From assembly GCA_965195225.1 (NCBI GenBank), contig CBDAFL010000152.1:1-7974 (forward strand): a stretch of DNA of 7,974 nucleotides, written 5' to 3'. This stretch comes from JAHIKV01 sp965195225 (GTDB lineage: Bacteria; Planctomycetota; Planctomycetia; Pirellulales; Thermoguttaceae). The notes beneath the pieces were generated by a model. That model searched no databases. It worked only from the letters and a program-made list of their open reading frames with translations, and was not told the DNA's origin. Shown here piece by piece: positions 1-7,914 of this stretch; position 1 is the first letter of the stretch, and each line of letters starts with the position of its first letter. The translations under genes and the position numbers were made by a program.

Positions 1-21
1 GACACCTGTGAGCACACTTGG

Positions 22-1860
22 CTAATCTCGCAGAAGGGCCAAGGCGCTTTCGGCCGCTCGAAACTCACGGGTCTCCGGCACTTCGGCGCCGCGACGCAAA
101 TCGGCCAATAGCCCGCCGAGCAATTCCCGGTCGAGCCACGCGGCGAGCCACTGGGCGCGTCCTTGCGCGTAGCGTGCTTGCAGTTCGGTGAAGAGTCTTC
201 CGGCGGCCTGGCGAACGCCCTCGCTCGTGCTGCGCACCAGCGCTTCTCCTCCGCCGGTGATTCCGCCGGCGATGGCCGCTTCGGTGGCCAGTTCGCCGGC
301 CGTCTGGCCGACGGCGTGCACCGCGGCATGTGAAACGAGTTCTCCGGCCACGATCCACCCGCTGACGGCCAGCGAAACGGTGATGGCCGGCCGCGCGACG
401 GCGGCCACGTGATCCAACGATCGCAAGAAGCGGATCGCGCGAGGATTGGCCTTCTTCCAGGTGTCGAGTTCGGCGTGGAGAAACTCGCGATAGTCGTCGT
501 CGACCGGCGGCAATTCGTCATGCGCCGCTTGGACTCGCCGAAGCAGATCTTCTCGGGCTCGACCGCCAAGCAGGCGCGCTAGTCGCGGTTTGAGCGTGTC
601 GCTCCCGACCTGGGCAAGCCGGTCTAGCTCATCGAGCAGTTTTTCGACGGCCAGGACGATGGCCTCTCGCTCTTGGCTGCGTAGCGATTCGACCGGATCG
701 GTTTTGCCGGAAACCACCGCTTCGTAAGCGGCGCGAATCGGCCAGGTCACGCCCTGGCCCAAAGTGCGATAAAAACCGTGGACCCGGCGCGACCAAACGG
801 CCCGATCGGCGTCCCACCAGGCGCGGATCTCGTCGACCAAGACGCTTCCGGGAAGGGTGGGCCATTGGACCCGGGCCATTTCGGCGGCTGAAAGCGCTCC
901 GGCGGCCGCCGCGAATTCGCCGGCCGCGGCGCGAACCGTTTCCAGATAGGCGGCCGCTCCGCTATCGGCGTCGAGCACGCGTGACAAAGCGCCGCGAAAC
1001 GTGCGGATCTTGATCGCGTCGAAGTGCAACGCCGCCAGATCATCGCGAAATGAGCGGGGCTCGCCGATCGGCTCGCGGCCCGTCGGGCCGACGCTGTAGG
1101 CCGGCAGCCGCAACTCGGCCGCCGCGCCTCGGTCGAAAGGAACCACGTAGACCAACTCGGCCCGCGCGCCCGAGTGGCCGCAAAAAGTGGCCAGCCACTC
1201 GGGCCAATAGGGTTGGTCGGCCTCGACGTCGCACTGGTTGAAGACGACGACGATCGGCTTGTCGGCCGCCGCCGCTTCCCGAAAAAACTGCTTGACCGCC
1301 GCGTCGTTGTATTTCTGTTGGGTCAAAACGGCCACCAGCACGTCGGCCGTCTGGCGGATTGCCCGGGCGCGGCGCCAATTGACCTCCGCGTCGGAATCGA
1401 CGTCCGGCGCGTCGAGTATCAAGAGCCGCGGCGGCATGGCCGGCCCGACGCGCCAGAAGAGCCGGTTCTCCGGCGACTCGCCCAGCGGATCGTCGGCCGA
1501 GCGCCAATCGCACAGCTTAAACGGTTTGAAGAGTCGCCCAAGCAACGCCGGATCGGCCAACTCCTTGGGCACGAAGCAGACCGGATGCTTGGTGCCGGCG
1601 GCCAGGGGACTGGCGGCGCTGGCCACCTCGCCGGCCAGATGGTTGAAGATCGCCGACTTTCCGATGTTCGTGCCGCCGACGATCGCCACGACCAGCAGCG
1701 GCGGCAGATCAAGCTCGGCGAGCAGCTTGTTCCGCAGCAGATCAAACCACTCTTGTCCCTCGGGCGTCGGCGTACCCGTCGCGGCGGCCAGGGGGTCCAA
1801 CGCACAAATCGCTCGATCGAGCCGCCGCACCCGATCGGCGAAAGATTGGTACGTCGACAT
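22..1860 (-). CDS. P-loop GTPase with hydrophobic C-terminal segment (dynamin-like/YfjP-like class)
   Basis: A 612-residue protein with a TRAFAC-type GTPase domain in its first third. Motifs, numbered from the ATG: P-loop GGTNIGKS at 62-69 (GxxxxGKS), a likely switch I Thr at 90 in AAGTKHP, a G3-like DAPD at 150-153, where Asp replaces the usual Gly of DxxG, and a G4-like NQCD at 208-211 (NKxD with Gln for Lys). The middle is Ala/Arg/Glu-rich and probably helical. A hydrophobic stretch at about 491-510 and a Gly-rich stretch at 531-540 suggest membrane contact, as in dynamin-like and YfjP-like GTPases; this comparison is from family knowledge and was not searched. The ATG at 1860 was preferred to an in-frame TTG at 1890, because the protein begins naturally at MSTYQSF; neither start has a clear ribosome site. 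It is the last gene of a probable unit with the small protein and the ketosynthase. The substrate and cellular role are unknown. Confidence 0.85.
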   Translation of the reverse strand: MSTYQSFADRVRRLDRAICALDPLAAATGTPTPEGQEWFDLLRNKLLAELDLPPLLVVAIVGGTNIGKSAIFNHLAGEVASAASPLAAGTKHPVCFVPKELADPALLGRLFKPFKLCDWRSADDPLGESPENRLFWRVGPAMPPRLLILDAPDVDSDAEVNWRRARAIRQTADVLVAVLTQQKYNDAAVKQFFREAAAADKPIVVVFNQCDVEADQPYWPEWLATFCGHSGARAELVYVVPFDRGAAAELRLPAYSVGPTGREPIGEPRSFRDDLAALHFDAIKIRTFRGALSRVLDADSGAAAYLETVRAAAGEFAAAAGALSAAEMARVQWPTLPGSVLVDEIRAWWDADRAVWSRRVHGFYRTLGQGVTWPIRAAYEAVVSGKTDPVESLRSQEREAIVLAVEKLLDELDRLAQVGSDTLKPRLARLLGGRAREDLLRRVQAAHDELPPVDDDYREFLHAELDTWKKANPRAIRFLRSLDHVAAVARPAITVSLAVSGWIVAGELVSHAAVHAVGQTAGELATEAAIAGGITGGGEALVRSTSEGVRQAAGRLFTELQARYAQGRAQWLAAWLDRELLGGLLADLRRGAEVPETREFRAAESALALLRD

Positions 1861-1922
1861 GGTTCGGGAATTGCGGGGGATAAACTTCAAAGTTGACGGA
1901 AACGGAAAACATGCGCGAGTAA

Positions 1923-2120
1923 TTATTTACGGGATTGCGAAGCCGTGGGAGAAGAAGCCGCAACCTTCCGCAAGAATGGCCCCAACACCGGGTCCGACGC
2001 GATTCGCTGTTGCTGGCAGCGTTGAACCTGCTCGGGGGCCATCTCCGAATACTCTTCCAACAGATGTTGTCGGATGTCCCACTTCATTTTCGCGCAATCA
2101 AACTCTTTTGGTTTTTTCAT
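1923..2120 (-). CDS. Small conserved-looking protein of 65 residues, function unknown
   Basis: A short charged protein starting MKKPKEFDCAKMKWDIRQ. The first 50 residues look like one or two amphipathic helices; the tail is Ser/Ala/Lys-rich and probably disordered. There is one Cys in a FDCxKM motif at residues 7-12. Similar FDCxxMK openings occur in small antitoxin-like proteins of other bacteria, but that comparison is from memory and unverified; no toxin gene is adjacent. The best evidence that it is real is the ribosome site: an ACCTCC complement at 2130-2135 gives GGAGGT with a 9-nt spacer to the ATG, the best Shine-Dalgarno of any gene in the window. It begins 22 bp after the ketosynthase stop codon, so it is probably translated from the same message, and it ends 62 bp before the GTPase start. 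Confidence 0.72.
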   Translation of the reverse strand: MKKPKEFDCAKMKWDIRQHLLEEYSEMAPEQVQRCQQQRIASDPVLGPFLRKVAASSPTASQSRK

Positions 2121-2129
2121 ACGTCAATT

Positions 2130-2135
2130 ACCTCC
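2130..2135 (-). promoter_or_regulatory. Strong ribosome binding site of the small protein
   Basis: The minus strand reads GGAGGT here, a perfect anti-16S match, 9 nt before the ATG at 2120. It lies just upstream of the ketosynthase stop codon complement at 2143, inside the 22-bp gap. It supports independent efficient translation of the small gene and fixes its start. Confidence 0.75.
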
Positions 2136-2142
2136 AGTGGAG

Positions 2143-3408
2143 CTAGTTTGCTCCTCCCAACACCACCGCCACCGCCTGGCCGTGATGGCTGTGGGCGAGC
2201 ACCAGCGCCGTGGGACGCTCCAGCGGCGCCGGACGGCCGTGGACCACGTTGACCGGGCACTGCGGGTCTGGCTGCTCGTAGTTTAGCGTGGGCGGGATCA
2301 GCCCGGCCTGCAACGCCAATACGCTCATCGCCGCCTCGAGCGCGCCGGCCGCGGGACCGAGGTGTCCGAAATAGCTCTTCGGCGCGGTGACCGGCACGTC
2401 ACCCAGCGCGGAGCGGATCGCCTGGGCCTCGATGCGGTCGTCGTCCACGGTGCTCAAGCCGTGTGCCGCGACGAATCCCACATCGCCCGGCGTTATCTCG
2501 GCGTCGCGCAAGGCGGTCAGGATCGCGCGGCGGATGGACTCGCCGATCGCGGCTTTGCCGCCGGGCGGCTCGAAGATCACGGCGTGGCCGAGGACGCGGG
2601 CCAGCGGTGGTTCGTCGCGGGACTGGGCATGCGCGCGAGTCTCTAGCACCAACGCCCCGGAACCCTCGCCGTTGACCAGACCGTCGCGCGCCGCGTCGAA
2701 GGGTCGCGAAGCCGCGTCCGGCTCGTCGCCGCGGCGCGACAGCGCGCCGCCCTGGCCCCGCATCCAAGCCGCGGGATGCAACTTCACGCCGACGCCGCCG
2801 GCGATCACCGCGTCGGCCTGTCCCCGCTCCAGCACTCGCGTCGCCTCGGCCAGCGCGGAAAGGCTCGACACGTCGCCGAGGGTGATCGAATTATTCGGGC
2901 CGCGCGCGTCCTGGCCGATGCCGATGTGGCAGGCCGGCATGTTCGGCAGGTACTTCAATATCCAGAGCGGGAACAAGTCGGCCATCGCCACCTGGCCCCA
3001 GCGATTGTAATCGAACTTGCCGTCGACGATGCAATCGCAATACGCGCCCATCAATTCGTCCAGCTCGCAGGGGATAATGCCGGCCCCGAAGACGACGCCC
3101 AGCCGCTCCGGGGCGACCGGCTTCTCGCGTAAATCGGCGTCGACGCAGGCCAGATCGGCCGCCGCGAACGCCAGTTGGATGTCGCGGCTCATCACCTTCA
3201 GGCTCTTTCGCGGCCGAACGTACTGCTTGGGGTCGAAATCGGCCACCGCGCCGCCGATCGGCGCAGGCAAGGTCGGGTCATGGTGCAGGTCGAGGTGTCG
3301 GATGCCGCTACGGCCCTCGACCAGCGAAGTCCAAAACGGGGCCTTCCCGATCCCGATCGGACTGACCACGCCCACGCCGGTGACGACGATCTCTTGCCGA
3401 AGTGACAT
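2143..3408 (-). CDS. Beta-ketoacyl-synthase-like protein (FabF fold) lacking the catalytic cysteine
   Basis: A 421-residue protein with a full-length thiolase/ketosynthase fold like FabF (about 412 residues). Family marks, from the ATG: IVVTGVGVVSPIG at 7-19, GPNNSIT at 170-176, a region matching the FabF stretch ALSxRxDxPxAASRPxDxxRDG, NGEGSGALVLE at 246-256, AAHG with His316, and APKSYFGH with Lys344 and His349. The nucleophile site is altered: where FabF has T-A-C after GPxxxIx, this protein has L-G-D, so Asp179 (codon 2872-2874) takes the place of Cys. The C-terminal NSFGFGGTN loop is replaced by LAHSHHGQ. It is therefore unlikely to carry out normal condensation; it may be a partner subunit like chain length factors, a decarboxylase-like or thioesterase-like enzyme, or a binding protein. 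The ATG at 3408 was chosen because the fold starts there; the 44 residues upstream are not family-like. The Shine-Dalgarno is weak (GAGG, 14-nt spacer). No acyl carrier protein is in the window. Confidence 0.88.
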   Translation of the reverse strand: MSLRQEIVVTGVGVVSPIGIGKAPFWTSLVEGRSGIRHLDLHHDPTLPAPIGGAVADFDPKQYVRPRKSLKVMSRDIQLAFAAADLACVDADLREKPVAPERLGVVFGAGIIPCELDELMGAYCDCIVDGKFDYNRWGQVAMADLFPLWILKYLPNMPACHIGIGQDARGPNNSITLGDVSSLSALAEATRVLERGQADAVIAGGVGVKLHPAAWMRGQGGALSRRGDEPDAASRPFDAARDGLVNGEGSGALVLETRAHAQSRDEPPLARVLGHAVIFEPPGGKAAIGESIRRAILTALRDAEITPGDVGFVAAHGLSTVDDDRIEAQAIRSALGDVPVTAPKSYFGHLGPAAGALEAAMSVLALQAGLIPPTLNYEQPDPQCPVNVVHGRPAPLERPTALVLAHSHHGQAVAVVLGGAN

Positions 3409-3451
3409 GATTTGCGAAAAAGCCTCGTGTACTATCGCCTGAAACCGCTTT

Positions 3452-3480
3452 ATCCTAGCTTCACGGACCCGTATCGGCAA
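3452..3480 (-). promoter_or_regulatory. Candidate sigma-70-like promoter of the ketosynthase unit
   Basis: On the minus strand, TTGCCG (3475-3480) and TAGGAT (3452-3457) are separated by exactly 17 nt. Each box matches 4 of 6 consensus bases. It would start a leader of about 35 to 40 nt before the ATG at 3408. It lies in the 147-bp gap between the YqgE/AlgH-like gene and the ketosynthase, the only place for a promoter specific to this unit. No obvious terminator was seen between the two genes, so read-through from upstream is also possible. Confidence 0.33.
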
Positions 3481-3555
3481 GATGTAGCCATAAATAGTTC
3501 GTGTTGCGAAAGGGTGGGTGTCTAAATGCGGACATTTCAATTCCGAAACACGTTT

Positions 3556-4107
3556 TCAGTTCACTGTCGGGTCCGGCGGCAGATCCTTCACGTTGAGTAT
3601 CGACTTCAGCAGCGAGTGTCCGAGCTGGCGGAAGACCGTTTCCCAAAGATCGTCCGCGGTGGAGAAGATCATTTCCGCCGTGGCGGGCACGGTCCGCCAA
3701 GCGCCTTGGCGAAGCTCGTCCTCCAACTGGCCCGCGCCCCAGCCGGAATTGCCGATGAAAATCTTGTAGGTGGGTTCCTCGTCCAGCACAAGTTGGTCGA
3801 GGTTTTGCTTCTGCGCGGAGAAGTATACGCCGGGGACCGGCTCTGCCTCGGCCAGCGAGGGCTTGTTGTGCAGGGAGAGCAGCGGGCCAGGCACGGGTCC
3901 GCCCAGGTAGACCGGCTGCCGGCTGTTGCACGGCGCGCTACCCACCTCGCGCCAAAGGTCCTGGATGGTTTTTTCGACCGGCCGGTTGACGACCATGCCG
4001 AACGTCCCCTCTTCGTTGTGTTCGACCAACAACACCAGCGACCTGGCGAAGTTTGGGTCGAGCAGTTGGGGCGAAGCCACCAGCAGATGGCCCTCGAACG
4101 ATTCCAT
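3556..4107 (-). CDS. yqgE: YqgE/AlgH family protein (UPF0301)
   Basis: A 183-residue cytoplasmic protein, close to the usual length of the family (about 185-190). Family signatures are in order: HLLVASPQLLDPNFARSLVL near residues 7-26, EHNEEGTFGMVVNRP at 29-43, VYLGGPV at 66-72, IGNSGWGAGQLEDEL at 118-132 and DLWETVFRQLG at 153-163. The family has a conserved fold, but its biochemical function is not established; the name AlgH comes from a proposed link to alginate regulation in Pseudomonas. The ATG at 4107 is preceded by an AGGG-containing purine tract about 10 to 13 nt upstream. The gene follows a 54-residue basic protein by 33 bp and is probably co-transcribed with it. The ketosynthase unit begins 147 bp further on. 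Confidence 0.95.
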   Translation of the reverse strand: MESFEGHLLVASPQLLDPNFARSLVLLVEHNEEGTFGMVVNRPVEKTIQDLWREVGSAPCNSRQPVYLGGPVPGPLLSLHNKPSLAEAEPVPGVYFSAQKQNLDQLVLDEEPTYKIFIGNSGWGAGQLEDELRQGAWRTVPATAEMIFSTADDLWETVFRQLGHSLLKSILNVKDLPPDPTVN

Positions 4108-4140
4108 ACCGGCCCACCCTGGATTTTTTTCAAGCGCTGC

Positions 4141-4305
4141 TTACCGCCGGGCGATATCGGCCATCTGACGCCGGAACCGGGCGGCCTGGTTCGTCAGCTT
4201 CTTCCGCCTTGGCACGCTGGTCGTCGTCTGGATGAGGCGTTCGCATTTCTCGGCCAACGCCAATTTTACTTTCAACAGATTCTCGTTCGCGTCTACTTTG
4301 CTCAT
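4141..4305 (-). CDS. Small basic helical protein of 54 residues, function unknown
   Basis: A small Lys/Arg-rich protein beginning MSKVDANENLLKVKLALAEK and ending in RRQMADIARR. The composition and spacing of hydrophobic residues suggest one or two amphipathic helices; there is no Cys pair, membrane segment or recognisable domain. The ATG at 4305 has a GGGAAA tract at 4313-4318 as a modest ribosome site. An in-frame TTG at 4347 would add 14 residues but looks less likely. It lies 33 bp upstream of the YqgE/AlgH-like gene on the same strand, which suggests co-expression. The shortness and lack of a family match leave real doubt, but the codon composition, start context and tight spacing favour a gene. 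Confidence 0.55.
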   Translation of the reverse strand: MSKVDANENLLKVKLALAEKCERLIQTTTSVPRRKKLTNQAARFRRQMADIARR

Positions 4306-4319
4306 TATGGTATTTCCCA

Positions 4320-4361
4320 ATAAAATCCGCTTGCACTGCGATTTCAACCGACGAAACTATA
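4320..4361 (-). promoter_or_regulatory. Candidate promoter region of the small-protein/YqgE unit
   Basis: Two overlapping possibilities lie here on the minus strand. TTGAAA (4342-4347) and TTTTAT (4320-4325) are separated by 16 nt and match 5 and 4 of 6 consensus bases, but would leave a leader of only about 8 nt, starting within the putative ribosome site. TATAGT (4356-4361) is a better -10 by position, giving a leader of about 44 nt, but no good -35 box lies 16-18 nt upstream. The sequence alone does not decide between them. Confidence 0.28.
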
Positions 4362-4406
4362 TGGTACCACTTGTGCGGGATGAGAGAAAGGGGTACTTTT
4401 CTTCGC

Positions 4407-4489
4407 ATTTAGCCCGCCGTGAATACACGGCGGGGAAGAGCGTTGCGTACTTCACACCGTGCCCCGGGTGTATTCACCCAGGGCTAAAT
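4407..4489. repeat. Inverted pair of hairpin repeats, REPIN-like
   Basis: The two arms, 4407-4435 and 4462-4489, are inverted copies with a 26-bp spacer. The outer nine bases ATTTAGCCC / GGGCTAAAT pair perfectly, as do the central GTGAATACAC / GTGTATTCAC and the inner GGGG / CCCC. Each arm is also a small palindrome: GCCGTG-AATA-CACGGC in the left arm and GGGTG-TATT-CACCC in the right. The arms differ mainly in the stem bases beside the loop, and these changes keep the pairing within each arm. It lies between the divergent small-protein and dehydrogenase genes, ending 38 bp before the dehydrogenase ATG, so it is probably in or near its 5' leader. Whether it is repeated elsewhere in the genome cannot be seen here. 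Confidence 0.8.
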
Positions 4490-4514
4490 AGAGCTGATAT
4501 TGCGACATTCACCC

Positions 4515-4519
4515 GGGAG
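4515..4519 (+). promoter_or_regulatory. Ribosome binding site of the dehydrogenase
   Basis: GGGAG lies 8 nt before the ATG at 4528, separated by a run of seven C residues and an A. It supports the chosen start codon. No convincing -35/-10 pair was found for this gene in the 4306-4514 stretch. Confidence 0.55.
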
Positions 4520-4527
4520 CCCCCCCA

Positions 4528-5487
4528 ATGAACATCGTGGTCCTCGACGGCTACACCCTTAACCCCGGCGACCTGAGTTGGGCCACGTTGGAGGCCCTCG
4601 GGCCTTGCACCTTCCACGACCGGACTCTGGCCTCCGAAACGCTTGCCCGCGCTGCCGGGGGCGAAATTGTGCTGACGAACAAGACCGCGCTGCCGCGCGA
4701 GATCATCGAGCGGTTGCCCCGGCTGCGGTATATCGGCGTGTTGGCCACCGGCTACAACATCGTCGACGTGGCGGCCGCCCGCGAGCGAAACATCCCCGTG
4801 ACCAACGTGCCCGACTACGCGACCCGTTCGGTGGTGCAATCGGTTTTTGCCCACCTGCTGAACCTTACGTTGCACGTGGCCGATCATGGGCGAGGCGTGG
4901 CCGAGGGACGCTGGAGCGGCAGCCCCGACTTCGCCTACTGGGACTTTCCGTTGGTCGAGCTGGCCGGTCTGACGTTGGGAGTGGTCGGCTTCGGGCGGAT
5001 CGGCCGGGCCACCGCGGAAGTGGCCCGCGCTTTTGGGATGAACGTCTTGGCTTATGACCCCGCGCCGCCGTCGATTGCGCCGGATGGAATACACTTTGTC
5101 GATCTGGAAGAACTGTTCCGGCAGAGCGACGCGGTGAGCCTGCATTGTCCGCTGATGCCCGAGACGCAACACCTGGTCAACACCGAGCGTATCGCGTGGA
5201 TGAAGCCGACTGCCTATCTGATCAACACCGGCCGGGGACCGCTGATCGACGAAGCGGCGTTGGCCCGTGCGCTCGACGCGGACCGCCTCGCCGGGGCCGG
5301 TTTGGACGTGCTTTCGACCGAGCCTCCGCCGGCCGACAATCCGTTGTTGCGGGCGAAGAATTGTTGCATCACGCCGCACATCGCCTGGGCCACGGCCGCC
5401 GCCCGCTGCCGCTTGCTCGACACAGTGGTCTCGAACATTCGGGCATTTCTTGCCGGAGAGCCGCAAAACGTGGTCAACCCGCCATAA
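4528..5487 (+). CDS. D-2-hydroxyacid dehydrogenase, probably hydroxypyruvate reductase/glycerate dehydrogenase type
   Basis: A 319-residue NAD(P)-dependent oxidoreductase that would interconvert a 2-keto acid and a D-2-hydroxy acid in the cytoplasm. The N-terminal substrate domain carries the VLATGYNIVDV loop (71-81) and VPDYATRSV (94-102). The Rossmann domain has GVVGFGRIGRA (151-161, GxGxxG) and an Asp at 177 after the second strand, which favours NAD over NADP. The catalytic residues are present: Arg236 in NTGRGPLID, Glu265 in STEPPPADN and His284 in TPHIAWAT. The opening LDGYTLNPGDLSW is typical of the glycerate dehydrogenase (HprA-like) branch, so hydroxypyruvate is the most likely substrate; glyoxylate or another keto acid is possible. 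The length is normal and the gene looks intact. It stands alone on the plus strand, with repeat-rich DNA on both sides. Confidence 0.93.
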   Translation: MNIVVLDGYTLNPGDLSWATLEALGPCTFHDRTLASETLARAAGGEIVLTNKTALPREIIERLPRLRYIGVLATGYNIVDVAAARERNIPVTNVPDYATRSVVQSVFAHLLNLTLHVADHGRGVAEGRWSGSPDFAYWDFPLVELAGLTLGVVGFGRIGRATAEVARAFGMNVLAYDPAPPSIAPDGIHFVDLEELFRQSDAVSLHCPLMPETQHLVNTERIAWMKPTAYLINTGRGPLIDEAALARALDADRLAGAGLDVLSTEPPPADNPLLRAKNCCITPHIAWATAAARCRLLDTVVSNIRAFLAGEPQNVVNPP

Positions 5488-5496
5488 AGCGGCGGG
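5478..5496 (+). terminator. Short GC hairpin spanning the dehydrogenase stop codon
   Basis: CCCGCC (5478-5483) and GGCGGG (5491-5496) pair perfectly around a 7-nt loop that contains the TAA stop codon (5485-5487). There is no T tract after it, so it is not a standard intrinsic terminator. It touches the larger inverted repeat that starts at 5496. It may help end transcription or protect the 3' end, but this is inference. Confidence 0.25.
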
Positions 5497-5578
5497 GGTG
5501 GCACGTCCCTGAGCGCAGCGAAGGGCGTGGTTTTGGTCGTGTACCACGCCCTTCGCTGCGCTCAGGGACGTGCCACCC
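5496..5578. repeat. Perfect 36-bp inverted repeat with 11-bp loop between convergent genes
   Basis: The arms 5496-5531 and 5543-5578 are exact reverse complements over 36 bp, with the loop 5532-5542. The arms begin with GGGTGGCACGTCCCT and continue with a GC-rich stretch. The element lies between the stop codons of the dehydrogenase (5487) and the von Willebrand gene (5630), which converge here. It could form a very stable cruciform or RNA hairpin and so stop transcription from both sides, although neither side has a T tract. The lack of any mismatch suggests recent origin, gene conversion or strong constraint. Confidence 0.9.
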
Positions 5579-5617
5579 AAAAGGGACGTGCCACCTAGAA
5601 GGGACGTGCCACCCCAA
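5564..5617. repeat. Three tandem copies of an 18-bp unit at the end of the inverted repeat
   Basis: AGGGACGTGCCACC occurs at 5564, 5582 and 5600, an exact 18-bp period; the four bases after each copy vary. The first copy is the outer end of the right arm of the inverted repeat, so the tandem looks like repeated duplication of the element's terminus. The remaining 5618-5629 has no feature of note before the von Willebrand stop codon. Confidence 0.88.
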
Positions 5618-5629
5618 AAGATCGCGGCT

Positions 5630-7762
<2,133 letters not shown>

Positions 7763-7767
7763 CGTCG

Positions 7768-7773
7768 CACCTC
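7768..7773 (-). promoter_or_regulatory. Ribosome binding site of the von Willebrand gene
   Basis: The minus strand reads GAGGTG, with 5 nt between it and the ATG at 7762. It decides the start codon against the upstream in-frame possibility at 7819, which would add 19 residues encoded by palindrome-containing leader DNA. Confidence 0.65.
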
Positions 7774-7796
7774 GTTTATTAAGCCGCGTAACATTT

Positions 7797-7811
7797 TGTC
7801 CCGTAGGGACA
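7797..7811. repeat. Short perfect hairpin in the von Willebrand leader
   Basis: TGTCCC-GTA-GGGACA forms a perfect 6-bp stem with a 3-base loop, 35 nt before the start codon. The flank AACATTT on the left has no matching partner on the right, so a longer palindrome, if there ever was one, has decayed. It may affect translation or mRNA stability, or be another dispersed repeat. Confidence 0.5.
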
Positions 7812-7914
7812 GTCGACAATAGCCCAGCAGTTCACAGGATTATGCAACTGCTAGCAACGATAGCAGAAAATCACTTACCACAACGGAGTTTGTCATGCCA
7901 GTTTAGCAATTTTC

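Noticed and set aside
1238..2146. Long open frame of 302 codons on the plus strand
   Set aside because: It is opposite the GTPase and the small protein, is rich in Ser/Arg/Ala as expected from a GC-rich antisense frame, and shows no domain.
3409..3540. In-frame N-terminal extension of the ketosynthase
   Set aside because: The 44 extra residues are not ketosynthase-like, and the fold begins just after the ATG at 3408; a candidate promoter also lies in this stretch.
5496..5578. Inverted repeat as a standard intrinsic terminator
   Set aside because: Neither strand has a T tract after the stem; the terminator role is kept only as a hypothesis.
5564..5617. Short repeat cluster as a CRISPR array
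   Set aside because: The repeats are 14 bp with 4-bp gaps, far too short for CRISPR repeats and spacers, and no cas gene is present.
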